NCBI RefSeq assembly: GCF_047528295.1
Contig: NZ_CP180001.1
Location: forward strand, 1,550,001-1,614,000
From: Peptacetobacter sp900550335
Lineage (GTDB): Bacteria; Bacillota; Clostridia; Peptostreptococcales; Peptostreptococcaceae
Direction: 5' to 3'
DNA: 64,000 bases
The notes beneath the pieces were generated by a model. It made no database searches, had not been told where the DNA came from, and worked only from the letters and a program-made list of their open reading frames with translations. The translations under genes were made by a program, and so were the position numbers. Below, in pieces: positions 43,730-53,607 of the stretch (within the stretch, counting starts at the first letter, position 1; each line of letters opens with the position of its first letter).

Positions 43730-44659
43730 TTATCCTAATAGCAACACACTAATCAACGGAATCGACACCACCGAGAACAGTGTCGTAAAGAACACCGCCT
43801 GGGAAGCCAACGCCACATCCGCTCCATACTCATTTGCCATAATTGCGGTATTTGCAGCTGATGGCATAGCAGCGATAACAACCGGAATTGCCATAACAAC
43901 CGAATCAAAACTAAATGGTTTAAGAACCAAGAACACAAGCACAGGAATAGCCACAAGTCTTAAAACTGCTAACATATACATATCAAATCTTTTAAAACAC
44001 TCCATTGCAGAAGATCCTGCAAGCATAGAGCCTATAACAATCATTGAAATAGGAGTAGTAACATCTCCTAAAAGCTCCAATGGTTGATTGATAAATACAG
44101 GAAGCTCAGTACCTGTAACGAATAGAGCAAGCCCTATAAATACTGCAATCATTGAAGGATTTATCATAGATTTTATTGAAAATTTAGCATTGCTATTTCC
44201 TTTTGACAAGAAATACACTCCAAGTGTAAAGCAAAGGAAGTTAAAAGGAAGATTGAAAATAGCTGCATAAAATATTGCACCCTTCCCTAAAACAGCCTCT
44301 ACAACAGGATATCCCATGAATCCAGAATTAGAAAAAACTAACGCATATTGAAAAATTCCTAACTTTGAATCTGACTTGATAAAAATCTTTAAACAAAATG
44401 CGACTATAGTAGATACCCCAAACATCACCATAGACACAAAAAGAAGAGAAAGAATCTTTGGAATCATCTCTTTATCAAATTGAATCTGCATAGCAGTAAT
44501 TATCATGGCAGGAAGAAAAATATTCATAACTAAAGAAGAAAGCTTAGAAGTTGAAGACTCGTCTAAAAGCCCTTTCTTTCTGACAAAATATCCCACCAAA
44601 ATTATAATGAATAAAACCGAAACCTGCGTAAAAATATTTTTAAAACTCAAATACCTCAC
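43730..44659 (-). CDS. AEC-family (auxin efflux carrier-like) transporter
   Basis: A 309-residue membrane protein with about ten hydrophobic segments in two sets of five. Visible features are VLFIIILVGYFVRKKGLLDE, IFLPAMIITAMQIQF and VFSNSGFMGYPVVEAVLG (the conserved NxGxxG-type segment), and the second-half repeat PVVIAAMPSAANTAIMANEY. AEC proteins export or exchange organic acids and amino-acid derivatives (malate, for instance). The substrate here is unknown. It is a single gene with its own upstream A+T-rich region. Confidence 0.9.
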   Translation of the reverse strand: MRYLSFKNIFTQVSVLFIIILVGYFVRKKGLLDESSTSKLSSLVMNIFLPAMIITAMQIQFDKEMIPKILSLLFVSMVMFGVSTIVAFCLKIFIKSDSKLGIFQYALVFSNSGFMGYPVVEAVLGKGAIFYAAIFNLPFNFLCFTLGVYFLSKGNSNAKFSIKSMINPSMIAVFIGLALFVTGTELPVFINQPLELLGDVTTPISMIVIGSMLAGSSAMECFKRFDMYMLAVLRLVAIPVLVFLVLKPFSFDSVVMAIPVVIAAMPSAANTAIMANEYGADVALASQAVFFTTLFSVVSIPLISVLLLG

Positions 44660-44980
44660 CTCACAAAAATTTCCTCAAAAAATACTTTATATACAATAAT
44701 TTTATCATCAATTCGTTGAAATAGCTATAATTTTAAGGATGGATAAAATCAATACAAGATGCTTTAAAACAATTAGATTAAACTTAAATAAAGAAATGAA
44801 AAGGTTTTTAAAAGTTATTAATAAAAAAATAAGTTAATACAAAAATACTTTTGGGTATTATAATAAAAGGAGATAAAAAGAAAAAAGAAATATAAGGATA
44901 AAAAATGGATAAAAAATAAATATAATAATAAAAATTAAAAAGCTATTAATAAAAAACTATTGATAAAAAGGAGAAATTTT
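44660..44980. other. A+T-rich intergenic stretch, 321 bases
   Basis: A divergent spacer between the AEC and MBL genes. It is almost pure A/T, with many AATAAAAA-type runs and a short near-repeat, AGCTATTAATAAAAAACTAT, followed by TGATAAAAAGG. I see no ORF with a ribosome site and no clear hairpin. It presumably carries the promoters of both genes. Confidence 0.5.
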
Positions 44981-45781
44981 ATGAAAATAACAATGCTAGG
45001 AACAGGAAATGCAATGGTAACTAAATGTTACAACACAACTTTTGTGCTAACAAATGGAGAAAAACAACTACTGGTAGATGGTGGTGGTGGAAATAAAATA
45101 TTCAACCAGTTGGAAGATGCAGGAATAGACTGGAAAAATATCAAAGAAATATTTGTAACTCATAAGCACGTAGACCATGTTATCGGCGTAATATGGATGA
45201 TTAGAAAAATTTGCCGGTCAATGAAAAAAGGTGAGTATGTAGGAGAGGTGAATATATACGCACATAATGAACTTTGCGAGATAATACGCAGCATATCACA
45301 CATGCTTCTTAATAAAAAAGAAACAGATTTTATAGGAGAAAGAGTACATATAATACCTGTTGAAGATGGGGAAGAGAGAGAAATAATAGGAAACAAAACT
45401 GTATTTTTCGATATACATTCAACTAAAGCAAAACAGTTTGGATTTAGTATGATTTATGATGAAAACAAAAAACTTACTTGCTGTGGTGATGAGCCATACA
45501 ATGAAAAAGAAGAAAAATATGCGAAAAACAGCTATTGGTTACTTCATGAAGCATTTTGTCTATACTCAGAAGCAGATAGATTTAAACCTTATGAAAAACA
45601 TCATTCAACAGTTAAAGATGCTTGTGAGCTTGCAACAGAACTTGAAGTAAAGAACTTGCTTCTATATCACACTGAGGATAAAAACATAAAAAATAGAAAA
45701 AATATGTACTATAATGAAGGAAAAGAATTCTTTAGTGGAAATTTAGTTATTCCTAATGATTTAGAAACTATTGAGTTGTAA
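44981..45781 (+). CDS. MBL-fold metallo-hydrolase, RNase Z-like
   Basis: A 266-residue beta-lactamase-fold protein from ATG 44981 behind AAAGGAG. Motifs are KQLLVDGGGGNKIF (strand-turn with metal-binding D), FVTHKHVDHVIGVIWM (THxHxDH), LTCCGDEPY and a late LLLYHTEDK. The form is near RNase Z and arylsulfatase-type MBL proteins but lacks their exosite. The substrate is not known. It stands alone, with a terminator-like hairpin 175 bases later. Confidence 0.88.
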   Translation: MKITMLGTGNAMVTKCYNTTFVLTNGEKQLLVDGGGGNKIFNQLEDAGIDWKNIKEIFVTHKHVDHVIGVIWMIRKICRSMKKGEYVGEVNIYAHNELCEIIRSISHMLLNKKETDFIGERVHIIPVEDGEEREIIGNKTVFFDIHSTKAKQFGFSMIYDENKKLTCCGDEPYNEKEEKYAKNSYWLLHEAFCLYSEADRFKPYEKHHSTVKDACELATELEVKNLLLYHTEDKNIKNRKNMYYNEGKEFFSGNLVIPNDLETIEL

Positions 45782-45956
45782 ATATAGAAAAAATATAAAT
45801 TAAAAATAAAATATCAAAATAAATATAAATATTAAATTAAAAAAATATGAAATAAGTATAAAACACAATTTAAATATTTAAAAGTAAGCATAATTTAACA
45901 AAATTTGAAAAATAAAATAAATGAGAGTATAATAATCCTTGGATTTATATTAGTAA

Positions 45957-45988
45957 ATAGCCGACAGCAGAAAAATCTTGTCGGCTAT
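45957..45988. terminator. Hairpin after the MBL gene
   Basis: ATAGCCGACA and TGTCGGCTAT are perfect 10-base arms around a 12-base loop. The flanks are A+T-rich but there is no long T run. It lies in an A+T-rich gap of about 309 bases (45782-46090) in which I see nothing else. Confidence 0.65.
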
Positions 45989-46090
45989 ATTGCTATAAAT
46001 TTATATACAATATTAAATGAATAAAATTATAAATATAACAGGACTTATAATTAGAATCATTTCCTATAAATCGAAGGGAGGTTATATATT

Positions 46091-46843
46091 TTGGAATGTA
46101 AAAATGCCGTACGTATAGCGACGGATTTAAAAGAAGAACAGGAAGAATTTTTAGAGTGTGAAAAATGGTGGATCTTTGCAGTTCTAATGTTTGTAGGTGG
46201 ATTTTATGGTGCGTATACATACACAGCAAGGGGAGGAATCTTCTGTAATGCACAGACGGCCAACCTTGTAATGATGGGTATGGCTATAGGAAGCAAAAAC
46301 TTTGGAAAAGCAGCATACTATTTAGTACCACTTACTGCATATCTTGCAGGAACTATGCTTTCTGAAGCATGGGCACTTTCAATAAAAAAATTCCACTTCA
46401 TAAGATGGGATACGATGTTGATATTAATAGAAATTATAGTTGTTATAATACTTGGATTTGTACCAGATAGTGCTCCATACCAAATTGCTCAGATTTCGAT
46501 AAACTTCCTATGCTCAATGCAGTACAATACATTTAGACAGGCTTACAAAATACCAATGGCAACAACATTCTGCACAAACCACGTTAGACAGATTGGGGTT
46601 GCACTTACAAAAGCGATAAGAAATCATGGAGAACAGAAGTATGTAAAAAGAATGAATTCTCACATTGCGATGATAGTAATGTTTGTACTTGGAGGTACAG
46701 TTGCCACAATACTAGTGAACTTCTTTACAGGTAGAGCAATCTGGGCAGCAGTAATACCTCTTAGTATAATATTCTTTGACTTATTACACGCTGACTTAAC
46801 AATAGAAAAAGATAAACTTCATAAAAAACCAAGCGGACACTAA
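46091..46843 (+). CDS. DUF1275 (YoaK-type) membrane protein
   Basis: A 250-residue membrane protein starting at TTG behind GGGAGG. The family motif is seen in FVGGFYGAYTYTARGGIFCN, AQTANLVMMG near the start, and FLCSMQYNTFRQAYKIPMAT, TFCTNHVRQIG in the second half. It has about six transmembrane helices. The family's function is not settled. It stands alone with a strong terminator behind it. Confidence 0.9.
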   Translation: MECKNAVRIATDLKEEQEEFLECEKWWIFAVLMFVGGFYGAYTYTARGGIFCNAQTANLVMMGMAIGSKNFGKAAYYLVPLTAYLAGTMLSEAWALSIKKFHFIRWDTMLILIEIIVVIILGFVPDSAPYQIAQISINFLCSMQYNTFRQAYKIPMATTFCTNHVRQIGVALTKAIRNHGEQKYVKRMNSHIAMIVMFVLGGTVATILVNFFTGRAIWAAVIPLSIIFFDLLHADLTIEKDKLHKKPSGH

Positions 46844-46879
46844 GAAAAAGCTGTTGCAAAAATTTGCAACAGCTTTTTC
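46844..46879 (+). terminator. Strong terminator after the DUF1275 gene
   Basis: GAAAAAGCTGTTGCAAA pairs with its inverse around AATT, followed by TTTTTC. Complementary A/T on both flanks allows use in either direction. Confidence 0.9.
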
Positions 46880-46986
46880 TTACATTTTTGTAAGAATACT
46901 TAAAGTTAGTTGTAAGTTTCCCCATTTATTATAAAAGTATAGAAAAATAGTTTATCGAAAGTCAGCAATATAAAGGGGGAATAAAA

Positions 46987-47424
46987 ATGCTAGAAGTTAA
47001 AAATCTTTATAAATCATACAAAGTAGGAAGCAAGAATTATCCCGTATTACAGGGAGTAGATGTAAACATACAAAAAGGAGAATTTGTATCTGTTATGGGC
47101 CCTTCAGGAAGTGGAAAGACAACACTTCTAAACTGTATCTCAAACTTCATACCTTATGAAAGTGGAGAGGTAATATTAAACGGAGAAAATATGGAAAAAC
47201 TTACAGAAGATGAATTAGCAATTGTAAGAAATGAAAAATTAGGGTTTGTATTCCAGGATTTCATGCTATTAGACGGATTAACAGTATTTATGAATATGCT
47301 TAAGGTTATTTCTGAGAAGTATTCTCAAACTTTGATTGTCGTTACACATGATGAGAGTATAGCCCAGCTTGCAGATAGAGTGATATATATAAGGGACGGG
47401 AAAATTATGAATGGGGTGATTTAG
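46987..47424 (+). pseudogene. ABC transporter ATPase with internal deletion
   Basis: Only 145 residues, against about 225-250 in the MacB/BceA-like family. Walker A GPSGSGKTTLLNC (about 38-50) and the Q-loop FVFQDFMLLDGLTVF are present, but the text then jumps straight to ISEKYSQTLIVVTHDESIAQ, the H-loop region. The LSGGQ signature, Walker B and D-loop are missing, a loss of about 80 residues in frame. ATP hydrolysis is therefore not expected. The permease gene follows at once. An assembly error is possible but the frame is intact. Confidence 0.85.
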
Positions 47425-49905
47425 TTGAAGAAATCTCAATTTATCATAAAAAATATTAAAAATAATAAAAAATCATATATACTTCCATTTATAATAACTG
47501 CAACAATATCTTTTATTGTTTCGTTGATTTTGATAATATCTGTGAGTTCTCTTAGATACAACTTAAAATACGAAAAAATATACTTTGGAGATTATGATGC
47601 GGAGATTTCAAAGTTAGATGAAGATCAGATTGAAAATGTAAAAAATCATATATCTGTAGGTAAAACAGGGGAAGTACTAGATACTGAAGAAACTACGGAT
47701 ATTTTTTCTGAATTAGGATATTTAAAAAATTACGATAAAAACTCATCAAATATGCTTGGGTTAGAGCTTGCTGCTGGAAAATATCCTATTAAAGAAAATG
47801 AAATAGCTGTTGAAAAGAAGTCAGAGAATTTAATAAGAAATTATTCTGAATCAGAAGATAGCTCAAAAGATGTTAAAAATGCTGATCCATATTCTATAAA
47901 AATTCCTGTAATAGATAAAAACGGAAATAAAAAAGATAAGGTATTTGTTGTTACAGGAGCTATAAATGAAAGGTATTATAATGAAAACTGGGAGAAAAAT
48001 ATCTACGTTTCAAAAAGTTATGCGGATAATGTAGGATATAAAAAATCGGAAATTATAAAATTTAAAGATGTAGGTAGATGCAACGTAATAAAAATACAGA
48101 ATAGCTTAAAAAAATTAGCTTCTGATGTAGGATTTGATCAATCTGGAATAAAATTAGTGTCTAGAATAGATTATATTAAATTTATATTTTTAGATAATTT
48201 TTGTGTTACTGTATCTTTATCATTGGCTATACTACTTGTATCACACATAATTTTAAAAAATATAAATAGAGCTAGGCTTCATAGAAATATTAAAGACATG
48301 GCAATTTTAGAGGCGATAGGAGCATCATCAGCACAGATAAAAAATATAGTTAATATTCAAGCATTTATTTTATCTATCCTTTCTGTATCTATTGGAGTAG
48401 GAATAAATTTATTATTTATATTAATTTTAAAGATAATATGTTTAAACAAAGCGAATTTATCTAATACAAGTGGGTTATTTTCTTTAATGGAGGCAACTAG
48501 TGAAAATATACGATTTTTAGATATATTCTTTATATTTATTTTTATAGAATTGCTTGTATTTTTATCATATATTTTATCTTCAAGAAAAACAGTGAAAACT
48601 ATGCTTAATATGGATATTCCATCGTCAATAAACAATCCGTATGCAGTTTATATGGAAAATAAAGTTTATAGTGAAGTTAAAAGGGATAAAGGAAAAGGTA
48701 CTTGTAAAGCAAAGATAAGTAGAAAATATAAAAATAAAGGTAAGTATAAAAACAAGTATGATAAAAAATATAATAATACTGGTAAGGCATCTATAGTAAT
48801 AATCTTTGTAATCCTTGCATTTACTGCATCTATTGTAAAAAGTATAGATTCTGGAAGTGAATCTTTATATAAAAATGATGTAGATTACATAGTTAGAAAT
48901 ATAGATATGTACAGCGAAAATAAAAGTAATCTACCTCTAGAAAAAATTTTCTCTAATGTAGCTATTACAGAGGGTATGGAAGAAAATATTTCTAAAATAT
49001 CGGGAGTAACATATATTGAAAAAAATTACACTACTCCTGTAAAATATTATGAAAATAATAGCTCTGCATATATATACGGATTATATGGAATAGATGATGA
49101 GGAATTAGATAATCTAATCAAATCTGCAAGATACGATAATTTTGATGTGGAAAAATTTAAAAGTGGAAATTCAATTTGTGTACATAGTATGTATGCAAAA
49201 GAAATGGGAATAGATGTAGGAGATAAGATTGAACTAGAGGTTTTAGAAAATGGAATTCAAAAGAAAAATACTTTTGAAGTTATAAATATATCCCAAATAA
49301 CTCCAGATTTTGCGTTTATTTACCAATCAGCTTTTGATAAAGGACTTGCAAAAAATATAAACTCTATAAATATAAAATGCAGCGAGGATAAGAAAAAAAG
49401 CATTAATATTGAAATTGAAAGAATGTTAGAGTCAAAGAGTGGGAATGTAGAATTTGTGGATTGTGTAGAAGAATTAGATAAAAATGAGGCATATATAAGT
49501 GCTATAAATATAATATTTAGCATAATAGCTGGATTTGCAATTATTCTAACTATATTCAACTCAATTAACGGATCCATATACGAAATTATGTCTCAAAGTG
49601 CTGATTTTGGTGTGCTTATGGCAATAGGAATAAGTGATAAACAATTAGAAGAGATTATTTCAAAGAAAATAGAAGATAGAGTGGCTCTTCCAGCTATATT
49701 AGGAGTAGTTCTAGGAAGTATATTCGTATTTTTAATGTCGAAAGTCTTGATAGAGGTCTCTACAATTAAGTTGAATATATCTACACCATGGATATTATAC
49801 TTATTTATAATAATAACAGCTGTTTTGAGTGTAAAGATAGGAACGAAATATGTATGCAATAAGATGAAAAAGATGTCTCCTACTGATATAATAAATAATA
49901 TATAA
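47425..49905 (+). CDS. ABC transporter permease, FtsX/MacB-like
   Basis: An 826-residue permease starting at TTG directly after the ATPase. The N-terminal helix (YILPFIITATISFIVSLILI) is followed by a large extracellular domain, then three helices (about 262-385). The second half repeats the plan: helix at about 455-475 (ASIVIIFVILAFTASIVKSI), extracellular domain, and three helices at the end. Between the halves is a lysine/tyrosine-rich linker (about 415-450). It resembles peptide-sensing or peptide-export permeases. With the ATPase truncated, its activity is doubtful. Confidence 0.88.
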   Translation: MKKSQFIIKNIKNNKKSYILPFIITATISFIVSLILIISVSSLRYNLKYEKIYFGDYDAEISKLDEDQIENVKNHISVGKTGEVLDTEETTDIFSELGYLKNYDKNSSNMLGLELAAGKYPIKENEIAVEKKSENLIRNYSESEDSSKDVKNADPYSIKIPVIDKNGNKKDKVFVVTGAINERYYNENWEKNIYVSKSYADNVGYKKSEIIKFKDVGRCNVIKIQNSLKKLASDVGFDQSGIKLVSRIDYIKFIFLDNFCVTVSLSLAILLVSHIILKNINRARLHRNIKDMAILEAIGASSAQIKNIVNIQAFILSILSVSIGVGINLLFILILKIICLNKANLSNTSGLFSLMEATSENIRFLDIFFIFIFIELLVFLSYILSSRKTVKTMLNMDIPSSINNPYAVYMENKVYSEVKRDKGKGTCKAKISRKYKNKGKYKNKYDKKYNNTGKASIVIIFVILAFTASIVKSIDSGSESLYKNDVDYIVRNIDMYSENKSNLPLEKIFSNVAITEGMEENISKISGVTYIEKNYTTPVKYYENNSSAYIYGLYGIDDEELDNLIKSARYDNFDVEKFKSGNSICVHSMYAKEMGIDVGDKIELEVLENGIQKKNTFEVINISQITPDFAFIYQSAFDKGLAKNINSINIKCSEDKKKSINIEIERMLESKSGNVEFVDCVEELDKNEAYISAINIIFSIIAGFAIILTIFNSINGSIYEIMSQSADFGVLMAIGISDKQLEEIISKKIEDRVALPAILGVVLGSIFVFLMSKVLIEVSTIKLNISTPWILYLFIIITAVLSVKIGTKYVCNKMKKMSPTDIINNI

Positions 49906-50020
49906 AATTATTTATTAAATATAATTATATATTTAAAATACAGTAATTTATAATTAATAAAATAAAGAATATAATTATAAAAAAAGAATATAATTATAAA
50001 AACAGAAAGGAAGATACATT

Positions 50021-50872
50021 TTGAAAAAGACATACAGCATATCTGAAGTTTCAAAACTTCTCAACATAACAGTAGATACACTGAGATTTTACGAAAAAAA
50101 GGATATGATTCATCCAAAAATAAACCCAAATAACAAGTACAGAATGTACGATATGTACAATATTTTAGAGATACTAGATATAATTTTTTACAGAAATTTA
50201 GATATATCTGTATCTGATATGTACTCAATAATGAACGAAAATGACGAGAAAAAGGCACTTGAGCTATTTGAAAAAAAGAGAATAGACTGCAGAAATAGGA
50301 TAAGATATGAACAGCAGCTTTTAAAGAAATTAGATTATCTATGCTCTACAATGGGACCTGCAATCTCTGGAAATATGAGTATTAAAAAGAAACATTTTGA
50401 AACTTCATATATTCTCTTTGAAGAGACAGAAGAAGAGAGTAGTGCACAGAAATTAGTCCTTAAAAATATTCCGAGTATAAGTAATGAGGAATTTGTACTA
50501 GGTGCGGTAATAAAGGAGTACAATTCTGATTTAACTGAAAAGGCTACATATTATACGATTGAAAGACAGATAGTAGAAGATCTTTTTGAAAATGACATAA
50601 ATAGAAAAGAGAGTAGCTTGAGTAAGGAAAGTATTTACGAGGAAAATAAAAAGAATGACAAAATAATAAACGGATTTGATGCTTTGAGTATGGTTGTGCC
50701 ATCTGAGGGAAGTAAGCTAAATAAAAAATATATAGAAAAAATAAAAGATTATGCTGAGGAAAATCAAATAGAGTTAGAAAATTATATACTAACTCATGAG
50801 ATAAATACAACAGCTTATGCAGATAAGCAGCATGAATACAAGGAAATATACATAAAAATAAAGCAAAGATAA
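50021..50872 (+). CDS. MerR-family transcription regulator
   Basis: A 283-residue regulator starting at TTG after AAAGGAAG. The MerR HTH is clear: YSISEVSKLLNITVDTLRFY, then EKKDMIHPKI, followed by the coiled dimer helix (residues about 75-110, KRIDCRNRIRYEQQLLKK). The C-terminal 150 residues resemble effector-binding domains of BltR/GyrI type. The next gene is a MATE exporter with a MerR-type promoter, so drug-triggered activation of that gene is likely. Confidence 0.9.
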   Translation: MKKTYSISEVSKLLNITVDTLRFYEKKDMIHPKINPNNKYRMYDMYNILEILDIIFYRNLDISVSDMYSIMNENDEKKALELFEKKRIDCRNRIRYEQQLLKKLDYLCSTMGPAISGNMSIKKKHFETSYILFEETEEESSAQKLVLKNIPSISNEEFVLGAVIKEYNSDLTEKATYYTIERQIVEDLFENDINRKESSLSKESIYEENKKNDKIINGFDALSMVVPSEGSKLNKKYIEKIKDYAEENQIELENYILTHEINTTAYADKQHEYKEIYIKIKQR

Positions 50873-50980
50873 AGAAATAATTATATTCTGAATGCAAGCA
50901 AGAAACATTAAAATTCAGAGGATAATAAAGAAGTTGTAAGTTGATTTTTGAAAAAAGTAAAAAATTCTTTTGAAAAAGTG

Positions 50981-51011
50981 TTGACCTTGGTCTTAGACCA
51001 TAGTTTAAACT
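50981..51011 (+). promoter_or_regulatory. MerR-type promoter with 19-base spacer
   Basis: TTGACC (50981-50986) and TAAACT (51006-51011) are 19 bases apart, the long spacer typical of MerR-activated promoters. The spacer holds TGGTCT and AGACCA arms as a perfect dyad. It lies 31 bases before the MATE start. Confidence 0.85.
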
Positions 51012-51041
51012 CTTCTTTGGTGAAAGGAAGGTGTTTAAATT

Positions 51042-52391
51042 ATGAATAAAGACTTAACAATAGATAAAAAAAGAATTAATAGACAGTTTATGCATTATGT
51101 AATTCCATCAATGATAGCAATGCTATTTAGTGGATTTTATTCAATAGTCGATGGATTATTTGTAGGAAACAGTATAGGAAACGTGGGGCTTGCTGCGATA
51201 AACCTAGTTTATCCAATACAGGTTGTACTTAATGCAACGGCTACAGGTGTTGGTATAGGAGGATCTGTTCTTGTTTCTATATACAGAGGAGAAGGTAAGG
51301 ACAGAGATATGGAGCACAGTGCCATGCAGACAATAATACTTCTTCTAATATTTGGAGCAATACTTCCTGTTTTCTTCTTAGGTACAAAAGGAATCATACT
51401 TAATTTCTTAGGAGCAGAAGGTGCAATATATAAGGGAGCGGACGATTATATAACAACTATATTAATAGGTGGGATGCTTCCTGTTTTAGGAAACGGATTA
51501 AATCCAATAGTTAGAAATCAGGGTAAACCAATTATAGCTACTCAGAACATGGTAGCAGGTCTTGTTACTAATATCGTGCTTGACTATGTATTTATATACA
51601 AAATGAATTTAGGGATGTTTGGTGCGGCATTAGCTACAATAACTGCACAGGGTGTAGTTGCTACAATGAACGTTATATATGTTATAAAATTAAATCATAA
51701 AAACTTCAAGCTAGACTACATACTACCAAACATAGCTAAGATTAAAAAGATAATGAAAATAGCAATATCTCCATTTGGACAGACAATAGTTCCTTCAATA
51801 ATAATAATACTTACAAACTGGAAATGTATCGAATACGGTGGAGATGGAGCAGTTGCAATATATTCAGTAATAAGTTATGTACTTGCATGTGCACAGCTTT
51901 TAATACAGGGAATAGGCGATGGTGTTCAGCCATTATTCAGCTACTACTTTGGAGCAAATAAAGAAAGAGAATTACACTATGTGTACAATAAAGCATTTTT
52001 CTTATGCTCAGTGTTCTCTGTATTTTTAATGGTTCTTACAATGGTATTCAGCGTACAGTTAGCTAAATACTTCAACATATCACCAGAACTTATGAATGAA
52101 ACAGCACTAGCATTAAAAACAACAGCATTTGCTTATGCATTCTTTGGAGTGACAAGAGTAACAAGTGCTTACTTCTATGCAACTAATCATACGAAATTTA
52201 GTAACTTATTAATATACATAGAGCCAATAGTTATAGCACCTGCTATGCTTTGGATATTCACAGAATTATTCGGATTATCTGGTGTATGGATGGCATACCC
52301 AGCAATACAGGTAATACTATCAAGCATAAGCTTAGTATTAAAAAGTCCAAACATGGAACACAAAAAAGAACTTAAAGTAGCAACAGTATAA
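51042..52391 (+). CDS. MATE-family multidrug exporter
   Basis: A 449-residue protein with about twelve membrane segments. Family features are FMHYVIPSMIAMLFSGFYSI, VDGLFVGNSIGNVGLAAINL near the N-terminus, ILIGGMLPVLGNGLNPIVRN, and LLIQGIGDGVQPLFSYYFGA in the second half. MATE proteins export drugs and cations by sodium or proton exchange. The gene probably responds to the preceding MerR regulator. A terminator follows. Confidence 0.94.
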   Translation: MNKDLTIDKKRINRQFMHYVIPSMIAMLFSGFYSIVDGLFVGNSIGNVGLAAINLVYPIQVVLNATATGVGIGGSVLVSIYRGEGKDRDMEHSAMQTIILLLIFGAILPVFFLGTKGIILNFLGAEGAIYKGADDYITTILIGGMLPVLGNGLNPIVRNQGKPIIATQNMVAGLVTNIVLDYVFIYKMNLGMFGAALATITAQGVVATMNVIYVIKLNHKNFKLDYILPNIAKIKKIMKIAISPFGQTIVPSIIIILTNWKCIEYGGDGAVAIYSVISYVLACAQLLIQGIGDGVQPLFSYYFGANKERELHYVYNKAFFLCSVFSVFLMVLTMVFSVQLAKYFNISPELMNETALALKTTAFAYAFFGVTRVTSAYFYATNHTKFSNLLIYIEPIVIAPAMLWIFTELFGLSGVWMAYPAIQVILSSISLVLKSPNMEHKKELKVATV

Positions 52392-52402
52392 TATAGATAT
52401 CT

Positions 52403-52455
52403 AAAAAGGTGTTGTTGCAAGAATGTTTTTAAATATTCTGTTACGGCACCTTTTT
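52403..52455 (+). terminator. Terminator after the MATE gene
   Basis: AAAAAGGTG and CACCTTTTT arms with an inner AGAAT/ATTCT stem, followed by A/T. Standard rho-independent form. Confidence 0.85.
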
Positions 52456-52479
52456 ATTGTATCTATTTTTTTAATGAAG

Positions 52480-52520
52480 AAGGGGCTATCACATCTAATG
52501 TTAATGTGATAGCCCCTTTT
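52480..52520. terminator. Bidirectional terminator between MATE and PfoR genes
   Basis: AAGGGGCTATCACAT (from 52480) pairs with ATGTGATAGCCCCTTTT over about 16 bases around an 8-base loop. On the minus strand it ends the... PfoR gene side is served from the opposite flank; on the plus strand it backs up the preceding terminator. Confidence 0.88.
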
Positions 52521-52569
52521 CTGTGAGTTGTGTATAAAGTAAATTTAAGTTAAAAAAACTTGCGATTTT

Positions 52570-53607
52570 TTATTCAGCTATAACGCCAGCTCTTCTTTCA
52601 AGATCAGCTTTTGTTACAACTTTATAATTTTTGAATATTTTAGCACCTACAAATCCTGCTATAGAACCACCGATTGCTGCTATAACAAGAGCCATTACAA
52701 CTTTCATAGGATCGTTGAATGCGAATGGAGCTAATAATCCAGGTATTGGAGAAGCTGTACCAGGTGCGTTATTTATTATACCTAATGCTGCTGCACCCAT
52801 TCCTGCGAAACCTCCACCAAAGAAGTTAGAGCAGAATATTGGTATTGGGTTTGAAGTAACAAGTGGTGCCTGAGTAAGAGGTTCAAGCATAACTGCGATT
52901 ACGTTACTCTTATCTCCTAATTTTAATCCATGGAATATAAATCCGTTAGTGAATGATCCACCGAAGCAAGCTATTGCTGCGATACCCATTGCTAAACCTT
53001 TAAGTCCAAGCATAGCAGTTAAAGCCATTGAACTTAGAGGAGATGTACATATCATTTTCATTATTCCACCTAAAAGGAATCCCATTACAAGTGGTGACTG
53101 TTCTGCTGCTGCAGATATTGTTCCACCTATCTGTACTAGAGTAGCATCTACTAATGGAGTTGCACCTAATGCTATAAATCTAGCTAAAGGAGCTATTAGT
53201 AAAGTACCAACTATTAAGTTTAATCCTTCTGGTAATTTCTTTTCTATTATCGGTATTATGAAACCAACTATATAACCTGCTATAAATCCAGGAAGTATAC
53301 CACAACCGCCACAAGCAACACCGGCAACGATTGCAAGAACTGGGTTAGCACCCATTGCTATAGGAACAGCGATTGCAGAAGCAACTCCACCCATTCCTCC
53401 TGAAATACTACCAACATCAGCTAGGAAGCTAATTCCAAATAAATCCCCAGAGATGTATTTGTGTATTGCTTCTACTAGGAAAGTAGCAACTGCTGCATCG
53501 GCCATACCACCCATAGCTACAGATCCTTTTGGCATCTTGAAGCTAAAGAATGAGAACCCAGCAAGTACAAGTAATAATAGACCAAGTCCAGATAAAATTG
53601 TCATCAT
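52570..53607 (-). CDS. PfoR-family membrane protein (PTS EIIC-like)
   Basis: A 345-residue membrane protein with about ten helices, glycine/alanine-rich throughout. Typical segments are PKGSVAMGGMADAAVATFLV, ADVGSISGGMGGVASAIAVP, GCGILPGFIAGYIVGFIIPI and NFFGGGFAGMGAAALGIINN. It belongs to COG3641, which includes PfoR, first named as a regulator of perfringolysin, and is now grouped with PTS sugar permeases. The substrate is unknown, and no EIIA/EIIB genes lie nearby. Single gene. Confidence 0.88.
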   Translation of the reverse strand: MMTILSGLGLLLLVLAGFSFFSFKMPKGSVAMGGMADAAVATFLVEAIHKYISGDLFGISFLADVGSISGGMGGVASAIAVPIAMGANPVLAIVAGVACGGCGILPGFIAGYIVGFIIPIIEKKLPEGLNLIVGTLLIAPLARFIALGATPLVDATLVQIGGTISAAAEQSPLVMGFLLGGIMKMICTSPLSSMALTAMLGLKGLAMGIAAIACFGGSFTNGFIFHGLKLGDKSNVIAVMLEPLTQAPLVTSNPIPIFCSNFFGGGFAGMGAAALGIINNAPGTASPIPGLLAPFAFNDPMKVVMALVIAAIGGSIAGFVGAKIFKNYKVVTKADLERRAGVIAE

